The notes under the pieces were generated by a model. That model searched no databases. It was given only the letters and a program-made list of their open reading frames with translations, and was not told where the DNA came from. Of a stretch of DNA of 7,380 bases, positions 1 through 6,594 are shown piece by piece. The stretch covers positions 1 through 7,380 of the forward strand of contig JAJXXG010000434.1 in assembly GCA_021781255.1 (NCBI GenBank), read 5' to 3'. A program made the translations under genes and the position numbers. Origin of the DNA: Acidobacteriota bacterium (GTDB taxonomy: Bacteria; Acidobacteriota; Terriglobia; Terriglobales; Acidobacteriaceae). Position 1 is the stretch's first letter. Every line of letters starts with the position of its first letter.

Positions 1-446
1 GGGGCGTGAATGTATCGGTGGTGCGATTGCCGCAGGTTCACGATACGGAGAAACAGGGTTTGCTGACCTATGCGGTGCAGGCGGCACGCACGAAGGGAGC
101 TTCAGCATACATTGGCGCGGGCGAGAACCGCTGGCCGGCGGCACATGTTCTGGATGTGGCGCGCCTGTATCGGCTGGCGCTGGAGAAGGCCGAGCCCGGC
201 AGCAGATACCACGCGGTTGCGGAAGAGGGCATATCGTTGCGCGCGATCGCGGAGGTGATCGGCGAGAGACTGAAGATGCCTGTGCGCAGCCTGTCCGCCG
301 AGGAGGCGCAGGGGCATTTCGGCTGGCTCGCAATGTTTGCCGGCGTCGATATGCCGGCATCGAGCGCACTGACACGGCAGCGGCTGGGGTGGAACCCAAC
401 GGGGCCGGGCCTGCTGAGCGATCTTGCGAACATGCGCCCTGCCTGA
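1..446 (+). CDS. NAD-dependent epimerase/dehydratase-like SDR protein, C-terminal part (5' truncated by window edge)
   Basis: The reading frame is open from the first base and stops with TGA at 444-446. A GTG at 6 could be read as a start, but the codon before it is also open and the protein begins in mid-domain, so the real start lies to the left. About 147 residues are visible, against roughly 290 for the family, so the N-terminal Rossmann half with its GxxGxxG motif is missing. What remains looks like the substrate-binding half of an extended or atypical SDR. It has a VVRLPQVHD strand, then ENRWPAAHVLDVARLYRLALE, matching the usual H-V-x-D-V-A helix of sugar-nucleotide-epimerase-like proteins. 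It ends with a TRQRLGWNPTGPGLL tail that matches the family's 'LGW.P' close. The substrate cannot be told. The gene is followed by a 126-base gap and another SDR gene on the same strand. Family call is good; specific function is unknown. Confidence 0.8.
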   Translation, partial: GVNVSVVRLPQVHDTEKQGLLTYAVQAARTKGASAYIGAGENRWPAAHVLDVARLYRLALEKAEPGSRYHAVAEEGISLRAIAEVIGERLKMPVRSLSAEEAQGHFGWLAMFAGVDMPASSALTRQRLGWNPTGPGLLSDLANMRPA

Positions 447-469
447 AGGTGCGTCTCTGCGGATGCGAT

Positions 470-503
470 TCCGGCGCGGACATGCCGGCCAAGAGGCGCC
501 GGA
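470..503 (+). repeat. 8-bp inverted repeat (hairpin) in the gap between the two SDR genes
   Basis: TCCGGCGC (470-477) and GCGCCGGA (496-503) are exact reverse complements with an 18-base loop. The pair begins 23 bases after the stop of the epimerase-like gene. There is no T-run after it, so it is not a textbook intrinsic terminator. It may be a weak terminator or an mRNA-stabilising stem, but in GC-rich DNA an 8-bp stem can also arise by chance. Confidence 0.35.
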
Positions 504-572
504 TCATGAGCGCGGCGGCGCATCCAAGGGATCAACAAGGAAATGTCAACGAGGAACGGAGAACAAAGACAT

Positions 573-1328
573 ATGACGGACACAGTTGCGATCATCACCG
601 GAGGGAGCCGCGGCCTGGGCCGCAATACTGCAATCCATCTTGCACGGCGCGGCGTGGACATTCTATTTACCTATCGAGCGCGCCAGGACGAGGCAGAAAG
701 CCTGATTGGCGAAGTTAGATCGGCGGGCCGCAAGGCCGCGGCGCTGCGGCTGGATACGGGCAAGCTGAGCGAGTTTGACGGCTTCGTGGCAGAAGCCGGC
801 AAAACGCTTGAAGCCTGGGGACGGGAGCGATTCGATTTCCTGGTGAATAACGCGGGAGGATCGCTCCACAGCGGCTTTGCCGAGACGACCGAGGCGCAGT
901 TCGACGAGATTTTCAACGTACACGTCAAGGGCGTGTACTTTCTGACGCAGAAACTGCTGCCGCTCATCAAGGATGGGGGGCGGATTGTGAATATTTCATC
1001 GGGTCTCACGCGCGTTGCGCTGCCCGGCAGCTCGGCGTATGGCGCGGCGAAGGGCGCGGTTGAAGTGATGACGCGCTACCTTGCGAAGGAGCTTGGAGCC
1101 CGCCGCATCACGGCCAACGTGGTGGCGCCTGGCGCCATTCAAACGGACTTCAGCGGCGGCATGGTGCGGGACAATCCGGAGATCAATAGGATGGTAGCCG
1201 GCTTTACCGCACTGGGGCGCGCCGGCGTTCCGGACGACATTGGACCGATGATAGCGGCACTGCTCTCAGAGGAGAATCGCTGGGTAAACGGGCAGAGGAT
1301 CGAAGTTTCGGGCGGGATGGCGCTGTAG
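573..1328 (+). CDS. Classical SDR family oxidoreductase (FabG-like)
   Basis: This is a cytoplasmic NAD(P)-dependent short-chain dehydrogenase/reductase of 251 residues, a normal length for the classical SDR family. Motifs are in the expected order: nucleotide-binding TGGSRGLG (residues 9-16), NNAG (92-95), structural Asn near 115, catalytic Ser in NISSG (140-144), and the Tyr156-x3-Lys160 pair in SAYGAAK. Arg13 and the TYR segment ending at Arg35 suggest, but do not prove, NADPH preference. I chose the ATG at 573 because the protein then begins just before the first beta strand, and GGAG at 558-561 lies 11 bases upstream. An in-frame ATG at 543 would add ten polar residues and has its AAGGA only one base away. 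The substrate is not predictable: 3-oxoacyl, sugar or polyol substrates are all possible. It precedes the iol genes but is separated by about 490 bases with a promoter, so it is probably a separate transcription unit. Confidence 0.9.
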   Translation: MTDTVAIITGGSRGLGRNTAIHLARRGVDILFTYRARQDEAESLIGEVRSAGRKAAALRLDTGKLSEFDGFVAEAGKTLEAWGRERFDFLVNNAGGSLHSGFAETTEAQFDEIFNVHVKGVYFLTQKLLPLIKDGGRIVNISSGLTRVALPGSSAYGAAKGAVEVMTRYLAKELGARRITANVVAPGAIQTDFSGGMVRDNPEINRMVAGFTALGRAGVPDDIGPMIAALLSEENRWVNGQRIEVSGGMAL

Positions 1329-1369
1329 GGAAAGATTGCCGCAAGGCGGAGCCTGTTCTTCCGGTGAGC

Positions 1370-1387
1370 GCGCAGCCGCGGCTGTGC
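1370..1387 (+). repeat. Palindrome/hairpin downstream of the SDR gene
   Basis: CAGCCGCGGCTG (1373-1384) is a perfect 12-base palindrome. It extends by a G-T and two G-C pairs to 1370-1387. It starts 42 bases after the SDR stop codon. No T-run follows, and a perfect palindrome leaves no loop, so a terminator role is only possible. It could equally be a protein-binding dyad. Confidence 0.35.
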
Positions 1388-1474
1388 ACTTCAGGCTCCG
1401 TGCACGGCACATGGTCATGATGGATCGCCGGCAGGGACAAATACCCAATACAAGCACGATGGAAGCGATCGCAC

Positions 1475-1491
1475 GGCAGGCATCGCCTGCC
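1475..1491 (+). repeat. Tight GC-rich stem-loop, possible factor-assisted terminator
   Basis: GGCAGGC (1475-1481), loop ATC, then GCCTGCC (1485-1491) form a perfect 7-bp stem with a three-base loop. It is the strongest compact hairpin in the SDR-iolB gap. It lacks a downstream T-run. It lies after the SDR gene and well upstream of the iol promoter, the place where transcription from the SDR unit would be expected to end. Termination is inferred, not shown. Confidence 0.4.
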
Positions 1492-1581
1492 CCGGCGGTT
1501 CGACTTCATGCCGGGGTCCACCAACCGGCAGAGTAGCAAAGGGTTAAAGCCACCCCTCAGACAGCTTGATGGGACATGTGT

Positions 1582-1599
1582 TCGGACAGTCCTGTCCGA
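1582..1599. promoter_or_regulatory. Perfect 8-2-8 dyad, candidate regulator binding site
   Basis: TCGGACAG (1582-1589), TC, CTGTCCGA (1592-1599) is an exact inverted repeat of 8-bp arms around a 2-base spacer. The 18-base length and tight symmetry fit a dimeric helix-turn-helix regulator better than a terminator. It is centred about 70 bases upstream of the predicted -35 box of the iol promoter, so it could be a distal activator or auxiliary operator site. The cognate regulator is not in the window. Confidence 0.4.
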
Positions 1600-1659
1600 G
1601 AGCGGGAGGAGGGGCGCGGCGGCGGCGAGGGTGGGAAGCGCGGGGAGCCGGGGCAGCAG

Positions 1660-1688
1660 TTGACAGGGTGGATTAGGGTGTGGATGAT
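1660..1688 (+). promoter_or_regulatory. Predicted sigma70-type promoter of the iol genes
   Basis: A perfect -35 hexamer TTGACA (1660-1665) is followed after exactly 17 bases by GATGAT (1683-1688). The -10 box matches the TATAAT consensus at four of six positions, including the important second A and final T. Transcription would start near 1695, giving an untranslated leader of about 120 bases before iolB. The start would directly abut the palindrome at 1696-1709. A consensus -35 box is unlikely to occur by chance at this spot in GC-rich DNA, but the promoter is predicted only. Confidence 0.5.
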
Positions 1689-1695
1689 GGTTTGG

Positions 1696-1709
1696 TGCAC
1701 ACGTGTGCA
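1696..1709. promoter_or_regulatory. 14-base perfect palindrome at the transcription start, candidate operator
   Basis: TGCACACGTGTGCA reads identically on both strands and has a central CG. Perfect even palindromes with a central CG and TG...CA ends are typical of LacI-family operators, which often control sugar and polyol catabolism. Here it begins 8 bases after the predicted -10 box, so a bound repressor would sit on the transcription start and block initiation. The regulator identity (LacI, GntR, DeoR or other) is inferred from shape alone. GTGCAC, part of this sequence, also occurs at 1384-1389 and 1400-1405. Confidence 0.45.
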
Positions 1710-1816
1710 GCTTTGGATTCACCCGGCACCGAGCGCCTGGTCCGGGTCGTTTCAATGGACGTTCCGCCCCCCCCAAGGCAGGCGGATTGGCCGCGCAGGC
1801 TGAACCTGGAGGAACG

Positions 1817-2632
1817 ATGGCAGATTTGCTGGTGCGACCGGAGCGGTTCCGGGACCGGGTGGACGATTTCGGGTTCGAGTACCTTGCATTTGAGACGCGC
1901 AGGCTCGAGGGCGGCCGGACCTACAGCGGCGAAACAGGAGCGCGCGAGCTGGCGATCGTGGTACTGGGCGGCGAGTGCTCGGTCAGGAGCTCGCGGGGGG
2001 AATGGATGCGCTTTGGCGGGCGCGCCCACGTGTTTGACGGCATGCCGTTTACGCTCTATCTTCCGGTGCGGACCAGCTTTACTGTGAGCACAGAGACGCA
2101 TTGCGATCTGGCGCTTTGCTACGCGCGCGCAGAAGAGGAGTTTCCGGCGCGGCTGGTGACGCCGGGGGATGTAGGCGTTGAGCTGCGCGGAGGGGGAAAT
2201 GCGACACGGCAGATCAACTCCATGCTGCCGCCGGAGTTTGCAGCGCACCGGCTGATCGTGGTGGAAGTGTACACGCCGGCGGGCAACTGGTCGAGTTTTC
2301 CTCCGCACAAGCACGACGTTCATAACCCGCCGGCGGAGGTGGATCTGGAGGAGATTTACTACTACCGGATCGAGCGGCCGGAGGGTTTTGCGATCCAGAA
2401 GGTGTATACGGCGGACCGGCGGATCGACGAGACCATCACGGTCCGGGACGAGGAGCTGGTGCTGGTTCCGGAGGGCTATCACCCGGTGGTGGCCGCGCAC
2501 GGATATAACGCGTATTACCTGAACGCCCTGGCAGGATCGGCGCGGTCGCTGGCGGCGTCGGACGATCCGGATTATGCGTGGGTGCGCAGGGAGTGGAAGC
2601 AAAAAGACCCGCGGGTACCGGTGGTGAAGTAA
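1817..2632 (+). CDS. iolB: 5-deoxy-glucuronate isomerase IolB
   Basis: IolB converts 5-deoxy-D-glucuronate to 2-deoxy-5-keto-D-gluconate, the step after ring opening in cytoplasmic myo-inositol degradation. The product has 271 residues, the normal size for this KduI/IolB-family bicupin. The second cupin half carries the expected metal-binding pattern: PPHKHD with His164 and His166, LEEIYYY with Glu178 and Glu179, and EGYHPV with His222. GYNAYYLNALAG matches the conserved YYLN segment of IolB. The ATG at 1817 is chosen because GGAGG (1808-1812) lies four bases upstream. The frame is open farther back to a GTG at 1703, but that would run through the predicted operator and is not credible. It is the first gene behind the predicted promoter and is followed by iolD, which makes its substrate pathway. 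The KduI alternative (uronate isomerase) is disfavoured by the length-typical IolB motifs and the neighbours. Confidence 0.93.
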   Translation: MADLLVRPERFRDRVDDFGFEYLAFETRRLEGGRTYSGETGARELAIVVLGGECSVRSSRGEWMRFGGRAHVFDGMPFTLYLPVRTSFTVSTETHCDLALCYARAEEEFPARLVTPGDVGVELRGGGNATRQINSMLPPEFAAHRLIVVEVYTPAGNWSSFPPHKHDVHNPPAEVDLEEIYYYRIERPEGFAIQKVYTADRRIDETITVRDEELVLVPEGYHPVVAAHGYNAYYLNALAGSARSLAASDDPDYAWVRREWKQKDPRVPVVK

Positions 2633-2687
2633 CGGAGCCGGGCCTTTGAGCGCGTGAATTCTAACGAATTGGATCTCCGCGGCTCCG
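2633..2687 (+). repeat. Inverted repeat in the iolB-iolD gap
   Basis: CGGAGCCG (2633-2640) begins right after the iolB stop codon and is the exact reverse complement of CGGCTCCG (2680-2687). Between them lies a smaller AATTC/GAATT stem with a TAAC loop, in a locally AT-rich patch. No T-run follows. A stem of this kind could stabilise or process the polycistronic message and set different levels of IolB and IolD. A chance origin is not excluded. Confidence 0.35.
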
Positions 2688-2789
2688 CGCATTGAACCAA
2701 AGACGCAGGAACGGATGGAACGCGGGGTGGTTGTTCGCAAGGCGGCCAGGGCCGCGGCGGAGTCGAGGCGGAGAAAGCGAGGCACGGGA

Positions 2790-4667
2790 ATGAAGACGCG
2801 GCGCATGACGATGGCCCAGGCACTGATTGAGTTTTTAAAACAGCAGTCCGTGGAGCGGGATGGGCGCGAGCACGCATTCTTCGGAGGCGCGCTGGGCATC
2901 TTCGGGCACGGCAACGTAGCGGGAATCGGGCAGGCTCTGCGGGAAAATCCCGAGTTCCCCTTCATCCTGGTGCGCAACGAGCAGGCGGCGGTTCACATGG
3001 CCGCGGGGTTTGCCAAGGCAAGTAACCGGTTGCGGACGTTTGCGTGCACATCGTCGATCGGGCCGGGCGCAACCAACATGATTACGGGAGCCGCGCTGGC
3101 GACGATCAACCGGCTGCCGGTGCTGCTGTTGCCGGGCGACATCTTTGCGCGGCGCAACGTGGCTCCGGTGCTGCAACAACTGGAGTCTCCGGCGACACAG
3201 GACACGGGGGTAAACGATTGTTTCAAGCCCGTGTCGCGCTATTGGGACCGCATTTACCGGCCCGAGCAACTGATCACCTGCCTGCCGGAGGCAATGCGCG
3301 TGCTGACCTCGCCCTCGGAATGCGGCGCGGTCACACTGGCGCTGCCGCAGGATGTGCAGACAGAGGCGTTCGACTATCCGGCGGAGATGTTTGAGCGGCG
3401 CGTATGGCTCATCCGGCGCGGACAGCCGGACCGGGTCTCGCTTTTGCGCGCGGTGGACGCGGTGAGGAGCGCAAAGCGCCCACTGATCGTGGCCGGGGGC
3501 GGAGTGCTGATGAGCGAAGCCTCGAAGGCGCTCAGCGCCTTTGCAGACAGGACTGGAATTCCGGTGGCGGAGACGCAGGCGGGCAAGGGATCGCTGGCGT
3601 GGGACCATGCGCAAGAGGTGGGCGCGATAGGCGCGACGGGGACGCTGGCGGCAAACCGTCTGGCAAAAACGGCGGACGTGGTAATCGGCATTGGCACGCG
3701 CTACTCGGACTTTACGACCGCCTCGATGACGGCATTTCAGGAGCCAGGAGTGCGGTTTGTGAATATCAACACCGCGGAGTTCGATGCGTACAAGGTGGGC
3801 GCAATTCCCGTGGTTGCCGATGCGCGCGTCGCGCTGGAACAACTGACCGCGGCCCTGGGGGATTACCACGTAAGCGCGAAGTACGGACTGGAGATTGCAG
3901 ACCTGCGCGCCCAGTGGGACGCGGAAGTCGACCGCCTCTTCCACTTGAAGAACGGGCCAGGAGGAGATGCAGAAAAGCCCGCGCAGAGCGAGGTGATCGG
4001 GGCGATCTGGGAGGCGGCGGACGAGCGGGATGTACTGGTATCGGCAGCCGGGAGCCACCCCGGGGATCTGCACAAGCTGTGGCGGACGCGCGCGCCGAAT
4101 GGCTATCACATGGAGTATGGCTACTCCTGCATGGGGTACGAAATCCCGGGCGCGATGGGGGCGAAGATGGCCGATCCGGAGCGCGAGGTGTATGTGTTTC
4201 TTGGCGACGGCACGTACCTGATGATGCCCACGGAGATCGTGACTTCAGTGCAGGAGGGAATCAAGGTCATCGTGGTGCTGGTGGACAACCAGGGGTTTGC
4301 CAGCATCGGCAGCCTGAGCCGGGCGCTTGGGGAGGGCGGGTTTGGCACCCGCTATCGCGCCCGCAGCGAGGCGACCGGGCAACTGGACGGCGAACCGCTC
4401 AGGGTGGATTTCGCGGCCAATGCGCGCAGCCTGGGCGCATACACAATCAAGGCCAACACGCTGGAGGAACTAAAAGACGCGCTCGGAGCAGCGAAGGCAG
4501 CAGACCGCACGACGGTCATCGTCGTGGAAACCGATACGGAGGCGAGCGTGCCAGGCTACGAATCGTGGTGGGACGTCGCGGTAGCAGAAGTGGCGGAGAC
4601 GGAGAGCGTGCGCGAAGCAAGGGCGCGCTACGAAGAGGCACGCGGACAGGAACGGCGGCATTTATAG
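2790..4667 (+). CDS. iolD: 3D-(3,5/4)-trihydroxycyclohexane-1,2-dione hydrolase IolD (thiamine diphosphate enzyme)
   Basis: IolD hydrolyses the cyclic dione made by IolE to 5-deoxy-D-glucuronate, using thiamine diphosphate and Mg2+ in the cytoplasm. The product of 625 residues is close to the usual family length. It has the three-domain layout of the acetolactate-synthase superfamily: an N-terminal pyrimidine-binding domain with the cofactor-activating Glu64 in VRNEQAAVH, followed by [20 protein letters not shown]; a central domain at about residues 220-370; and a C-terminal diphosphate-binding domain with GDG at 472-474 and Asn500 in [10 protein letters not shown], the classic GDG-x25-N metal site. 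[14 protein letters not shown] is characteristic of IolD. The ATG at 2790 has GAGG (2779-2782) seven bases upstream. An in-frame ATG at 2715 would add 25 Arg/Ala-rich residues without homology. It lies 157 bases after iolB, in line with one transcript. Confidence 0.95.
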   Translation: MKTRRMTMAQALIEFLKQQSVERDGREHAFFGGALGIFGHGNVAGIGQALRENPEFPFILVRNEQAAVHMAAGFAKASNRLRTFACTSSIGPGATNMITGAALATINRLPVLLLPGDIFARRNVAPVLQQLESPATQDTGVNDCFKPVSRYWDRIYRPEQLITCLPEAMRVLTSPSECGAVTLALPQDVQTEAFDYPAEMFERRVWLIRRGQPDRVSLLRAVDAVRSAKRPLIVAGGGVLMSEASKALSAFADRTGIPVAETQAGKGSLAWDHAQEVGAIGATGTLAANRLAKTADVVIGIGTRYSDFTTASMTAFQEPGVRFVNINTAEFDAYKVGAIPVVADARVALEQLTAALGDYHVSAKYGLEIADLRAQWDAEVDRLFHLKNGPGGDAEKPAQSEVIGAIWEAADERDVLVSAAGSHPGDLHKLWRTRAPNGYHMEYGYSCMGYEIPGAMGAKMADPEREVYVFLGDGTYLMMPTEIVTSVQEGIKVIVVLVDNQGFASIGSLSRALGEGGFGTRYRARSEATGQLDGEPLRVDFAANARSLGAYTIKANTLEELKDALGAAKAADRTTVIVVETDTEASVPGYESWWDVAVAEVAETESVREARARYEEARGQERRHL

Positions 4668-4689
4668 ATGGCGGGATCAGCAGGAGATC

Positions 4690-4720
4690 GCAGTTGCAGA
4701 CGGCCGACTGAGGGAACTGC
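4690..4720 (+). repeat. Short inverted repeat in the iolD-iolA gap
   Basis: GCAGTT (4690-4695) and AACTGC (4715-4720) are exact reverse complements around a 19-base loop, beginning 23 bases after the iolD stop. The rest of the 238-base gap has no gene. TTTAAT at 4861-4866 resembles a -10 box but lacks the key second-position A and a correctly spaced -35 box. The stem is short and could be chance. Confidence 0.2.
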
Positions 4721-4905
4721 CATGCGGGCCCAGAGCGGACGGCGGGAGCCAGCGCGGAGTGATCGGCAGCCGCAGCAAAACCAGGATGCGGCGGATCGGG
4801 ATTGCTGACTACGCCAAGCCGCAAAAACACAGATTGCGCTGCGCAGGGGCGCGGCATGGTTTTAATGCAGATTTCGGGGACAGGACACCGGAAGAAGGAG
4901 CAAGG

Positions 4906-6375
4906 ATGAAGCGGTTGCAGAACTTTATCGAAGGCGCGTGGCGGGCTTCAAGCGGGAGCGAGACGCTGAAAGTGATCAATCCCGCTACGGCAGAGACGCT
5001 GGCGGAGGTTCCGCTTTCACCGGCGGCAGACGTGAACGCAGCCGTGGCGGCGGCGGAACAGGCATTTATCGAGTGGCGGCGCACACCGGTGGTGGACCGC
5101 ATTCAGCCGCTGTTCCGTTTGAAGACGCTGCTGGAGGAGCACCGCGAGGAACTTGCGCTCTGCATTACAAGCGAATGCGGCAAGACGCTGGCCGAGAGCC
5201 GCGCGGAGATTCTGCGCGCGGTGGAGAACGTGGAGACGGCGTGCGCGATGCCGATCCTGATGCAGGGCAAGAACTGCGAGGATATTGCGCGGGGCATCGA
5301 CGAGCACATGATCCGGCAGCCATTGGGCGTGGCGGCGGCAATTGTGCCGTTCAACTTTCCGGCAATGATCGCGTTCTGGTTTTTCCCTTATGCCGTAGCG
5401 GCAGGCAATTGCTTTTTGCTGAAGCCCTCGGAGCGCGTACCGCTGACGTCGCAAAAACTGTTCGAACTGATCCAGGCCGCGGGATTTCCGCCGGGCGTGA
5501 TGCAACTGGTGAACGGCGGACGCGATACGGTGAATGCGATTCTGGATCATCCGGGCATTCAGGCCATCAGCTTTGTCGGATCGACGGCAACCGCGAGGTA
5601 TATTTACAGCCGCGCGGCGGCGAATGGCAAGCGGGCGCAGTGCCAGGGAGGCGCGAAGAATCCAGTCGTGGTGATGGCGGACGCCGATATGGAGATGACG
5701 ACACGGATTCTGGCGGACTCAGCATTTGGCTGCGCAGGACAACGGTGCCTGGCGGCATCGGTGGCAATTACTGTGGGCAAGGCACGGGCAGGTTTCACCG
5801 ACCAGATTGCCGCGGCAGCCAAGAATCGCAAGACGGGTTATGGCGCTCTGCCCGACGTGGAGATGGGCCCGGTGATCTCAGCCGAGAGCAGGGCTCGCAT
5901 CGAAGGGTTGATTGCCAAGGGCGAGCAGGCAGGGGCGCGCGTGCTGGTGGATGGGCGGGGCAAGAAGGTGGCGGGATACGAGGATGGCTACTTCGTATTG
6001 CCCACGGTTCTGGATGAGGTGCCGCCGGAGTGCGAAACCGCGCGCACGGAGATTTTTGGACCGGTGCTGAGCCTGATTCACGCGCAAACGATCGAGGAAG
6101 CGATTGCACTGGTGAACAGCCGGAGTTACGGCAATATGGCCTGCATCTTTACGACCGACGGCGCGCATGCGCGACGATTTCGCTACGAAGTGAATGCAGG
6201 CAACGTGGGCATCAATGTGGGCGTCGCGGCCCCGATGTCGACGTTTCCATTCAGCGGATGGGGCGAGAGTTTTTTTGGAGACCTGCACGCGCAGGCGCAG
6301 CACGCAGTGGAGTTCTATACGCAGACGAAGGTCGTGGTGGAGCGGTGGCCCAAGGATTGGAGCCGGAAGTTTTGA
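4906..6375 (+). CDS. iolA: CoA-acylating (methyl)malonate-semialdehyde dehydrogenase IolA/MmsA
   Basis: This is a cytoplasmic NAD+- and CoA-dependent aldehyde dehydrogenase that converts malonate semialdehyde to acetyl-CoA and CO2, and methylmalonate semialdehyde to propionyl-CoA. It is the last step of inositol breakdown and is shared with valine catabolism. The 489 residues are standard for the MmsA family. FIEGAW opens the protein. [14 protein letters not shown] holds the oxyanion Asn150. QGGAKN (247-252) replaces the ELGGK of hydrolytic aldehyde dehydrogenases, so their general-base Glu is absent, as expected for a CoA-acylating enzyme. Catalytic Cys281 lies in GCAGQRCLA. Arg104 and Arg280 fall where Bacillus methylmalonate-semialdehyde dehydrogenase has its two substrate-carboxylate arginines. 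The C-terminus has [16 protein letters not shown]. The ATG at 4906 is preceded by AAGGAG (4895-4900). The frame is open back to 4759, but that extension shows no family sequence. Confidence 0.94.
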   Translation: MKRLQNFIEGAWRASSGSETLKVINPATAETLAEVPLSPAADVNAAVAAAEQAFIEWRRTPVVDRIQPLFRLKTLLEEHREELALCITSECGKTLAESRAEILRAVENVETACAMPILMQGKNCEDIARGIDEHMIRQPLGVAAAIVPFNFPAMIAFWFFPYAVAAGNCFLLKPSERVPLTSQKLFELIQAAGFPPGVMQLVNGGRDTVNAILDHPGIQAISFVGSTATARYIYSRAAANGKRAQCQGGAKNPVVVMADADMEMTTRILADSAFGCAGQRCLAASVAITVGKARAGFTDQIAAAAKNRKTGYGALPDVEMGPVISAESRARIEGLIAKGEQAGARVLVDGRGKKVAGYEDGYFVLPTVLDEVPPECETARTEIFGPVLSLIHAQTIEEAIALVNSRSYGNMACIFTTDGAHARRFRYEVNAGNVGINVGVAAPMSTFPFSGWGESFFGDLHAQAQHAVEFYTQTKVVVERWPKDWSRKF

Positions 6376-6431
6376 GCAACCGCCGCGGAGGGACGAGCCT
6401 TCATTTCGCGGTCACTGGCGCACAGGCGCAT

Positions 6432-6470
6432 GGAGACGCCCGGTTATCGCGAAGCGATGAGAGGCGTCCC
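6432..6470 (+). repeat. Nested stem-loop in the iolA-iolE gap
   Basis: GGaGACGCC (6432-6440) pairs with GGCGTCCC (6463-6470), giving 8 bp with one bulged A. Inside it, ATCGC (6446-6450) and GCGAT (6454-6458) pair around a GAA loop, across an internal loop of five against four bases. It lies 57 bases after the iolA stop and is the most elaborate hairpin in the iol gaps. Only TT follows, so it is a weak candidate for an intrinsic terminator. A role in transcript processing or stability is more plausible, and chance is possible. Confidence 0.4.
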
Positions 6471-6594
6471 TTCACCGGCCGGATTGTCTTCGATGCCGGA
6501 TCGTATGGACAGCATTGCCGCCGGGATACGGCGACGCAGACGCCGCGCCGGCGACGGGAGCAGGCGCAGAGATTGCGCAGGAAAAGGAGGATGC

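Larger units (their letters stand above)
1329..1816 (+). other. 488-base intergenic region with hairpins, dyads and the iol promoter
   Basis: I see no gene here: the short open frames lack ribosome binding sites and recognisable content. From left to right it holds a palindrome at 1370-1387; a 7-bp stem with a three-base loop at 1475-1491; a 6-bp stem TGCCGG/CCGGCA at 1509-1530; an 18-base dyad at 1582-1599; a strongly G-rich stretch at about 1600-1657; a promoter at 1660-1688; a 14-base palindrome at 1696-1709; and a run of eight C at 1767-1774. The left half probably serves the end of the SDR transcript, and the right half controls iolB and the genes after it. Confidence 0.6.

Noticed and set aside
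1339..1349. CCGC-AAG-GCGG mini-hairpin just after the SDR stop
   Set aside because: A 4-bp stem without a T-run is expected by chance in DNA this rich in G and C.
1703..1816. Upstream GTG start giving IolB a 38-residue extension
   Set aside because: The extension would start inside the predicted operator, shows no family sequence, and the GGAGG at 1808-1812 clearly serves the ATG at 1817.
1673..2977. 434-codon open frame on the minus strand across iolB
   Set aside because: It lies opposite iolB, whose cupin metal motifs and Shine-Dalgarno site are clear. The antisense product is Arg/His/Pro-rich with no recognisable domain, typical of a shadow frame in GC-rich DNA.
2835..4109. 424-codon open frame on the minus strand across iolD
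   Set aside because: It is antisense to a well-supported thiamine diphosphate enzyme and has an Arg/Pro/His-rich composition without domain signatures.
3404..4711. 435-codon plus-strand frame overlapping iolD
   Set aside because: It is an out-of-frame shadow of iolD, Gly/Arg-rich, with no start context or domain. iolD in its own frame carries all cofactor motifs.
4759..4905. Upstream ATG giving IolA a 49-residue extension
   Set aside because: MmsA proteins begin near the FIEGAW motif, which follows the ATG at 4906 with a good AAGGAG. The extension has no recognisable content.
4938..6017. 359-codon plus-strand frame overlapping iolA
   Set aside because: It is an out-of-frame shadow of iolA with a Gly/Arg-rich product and no family features.
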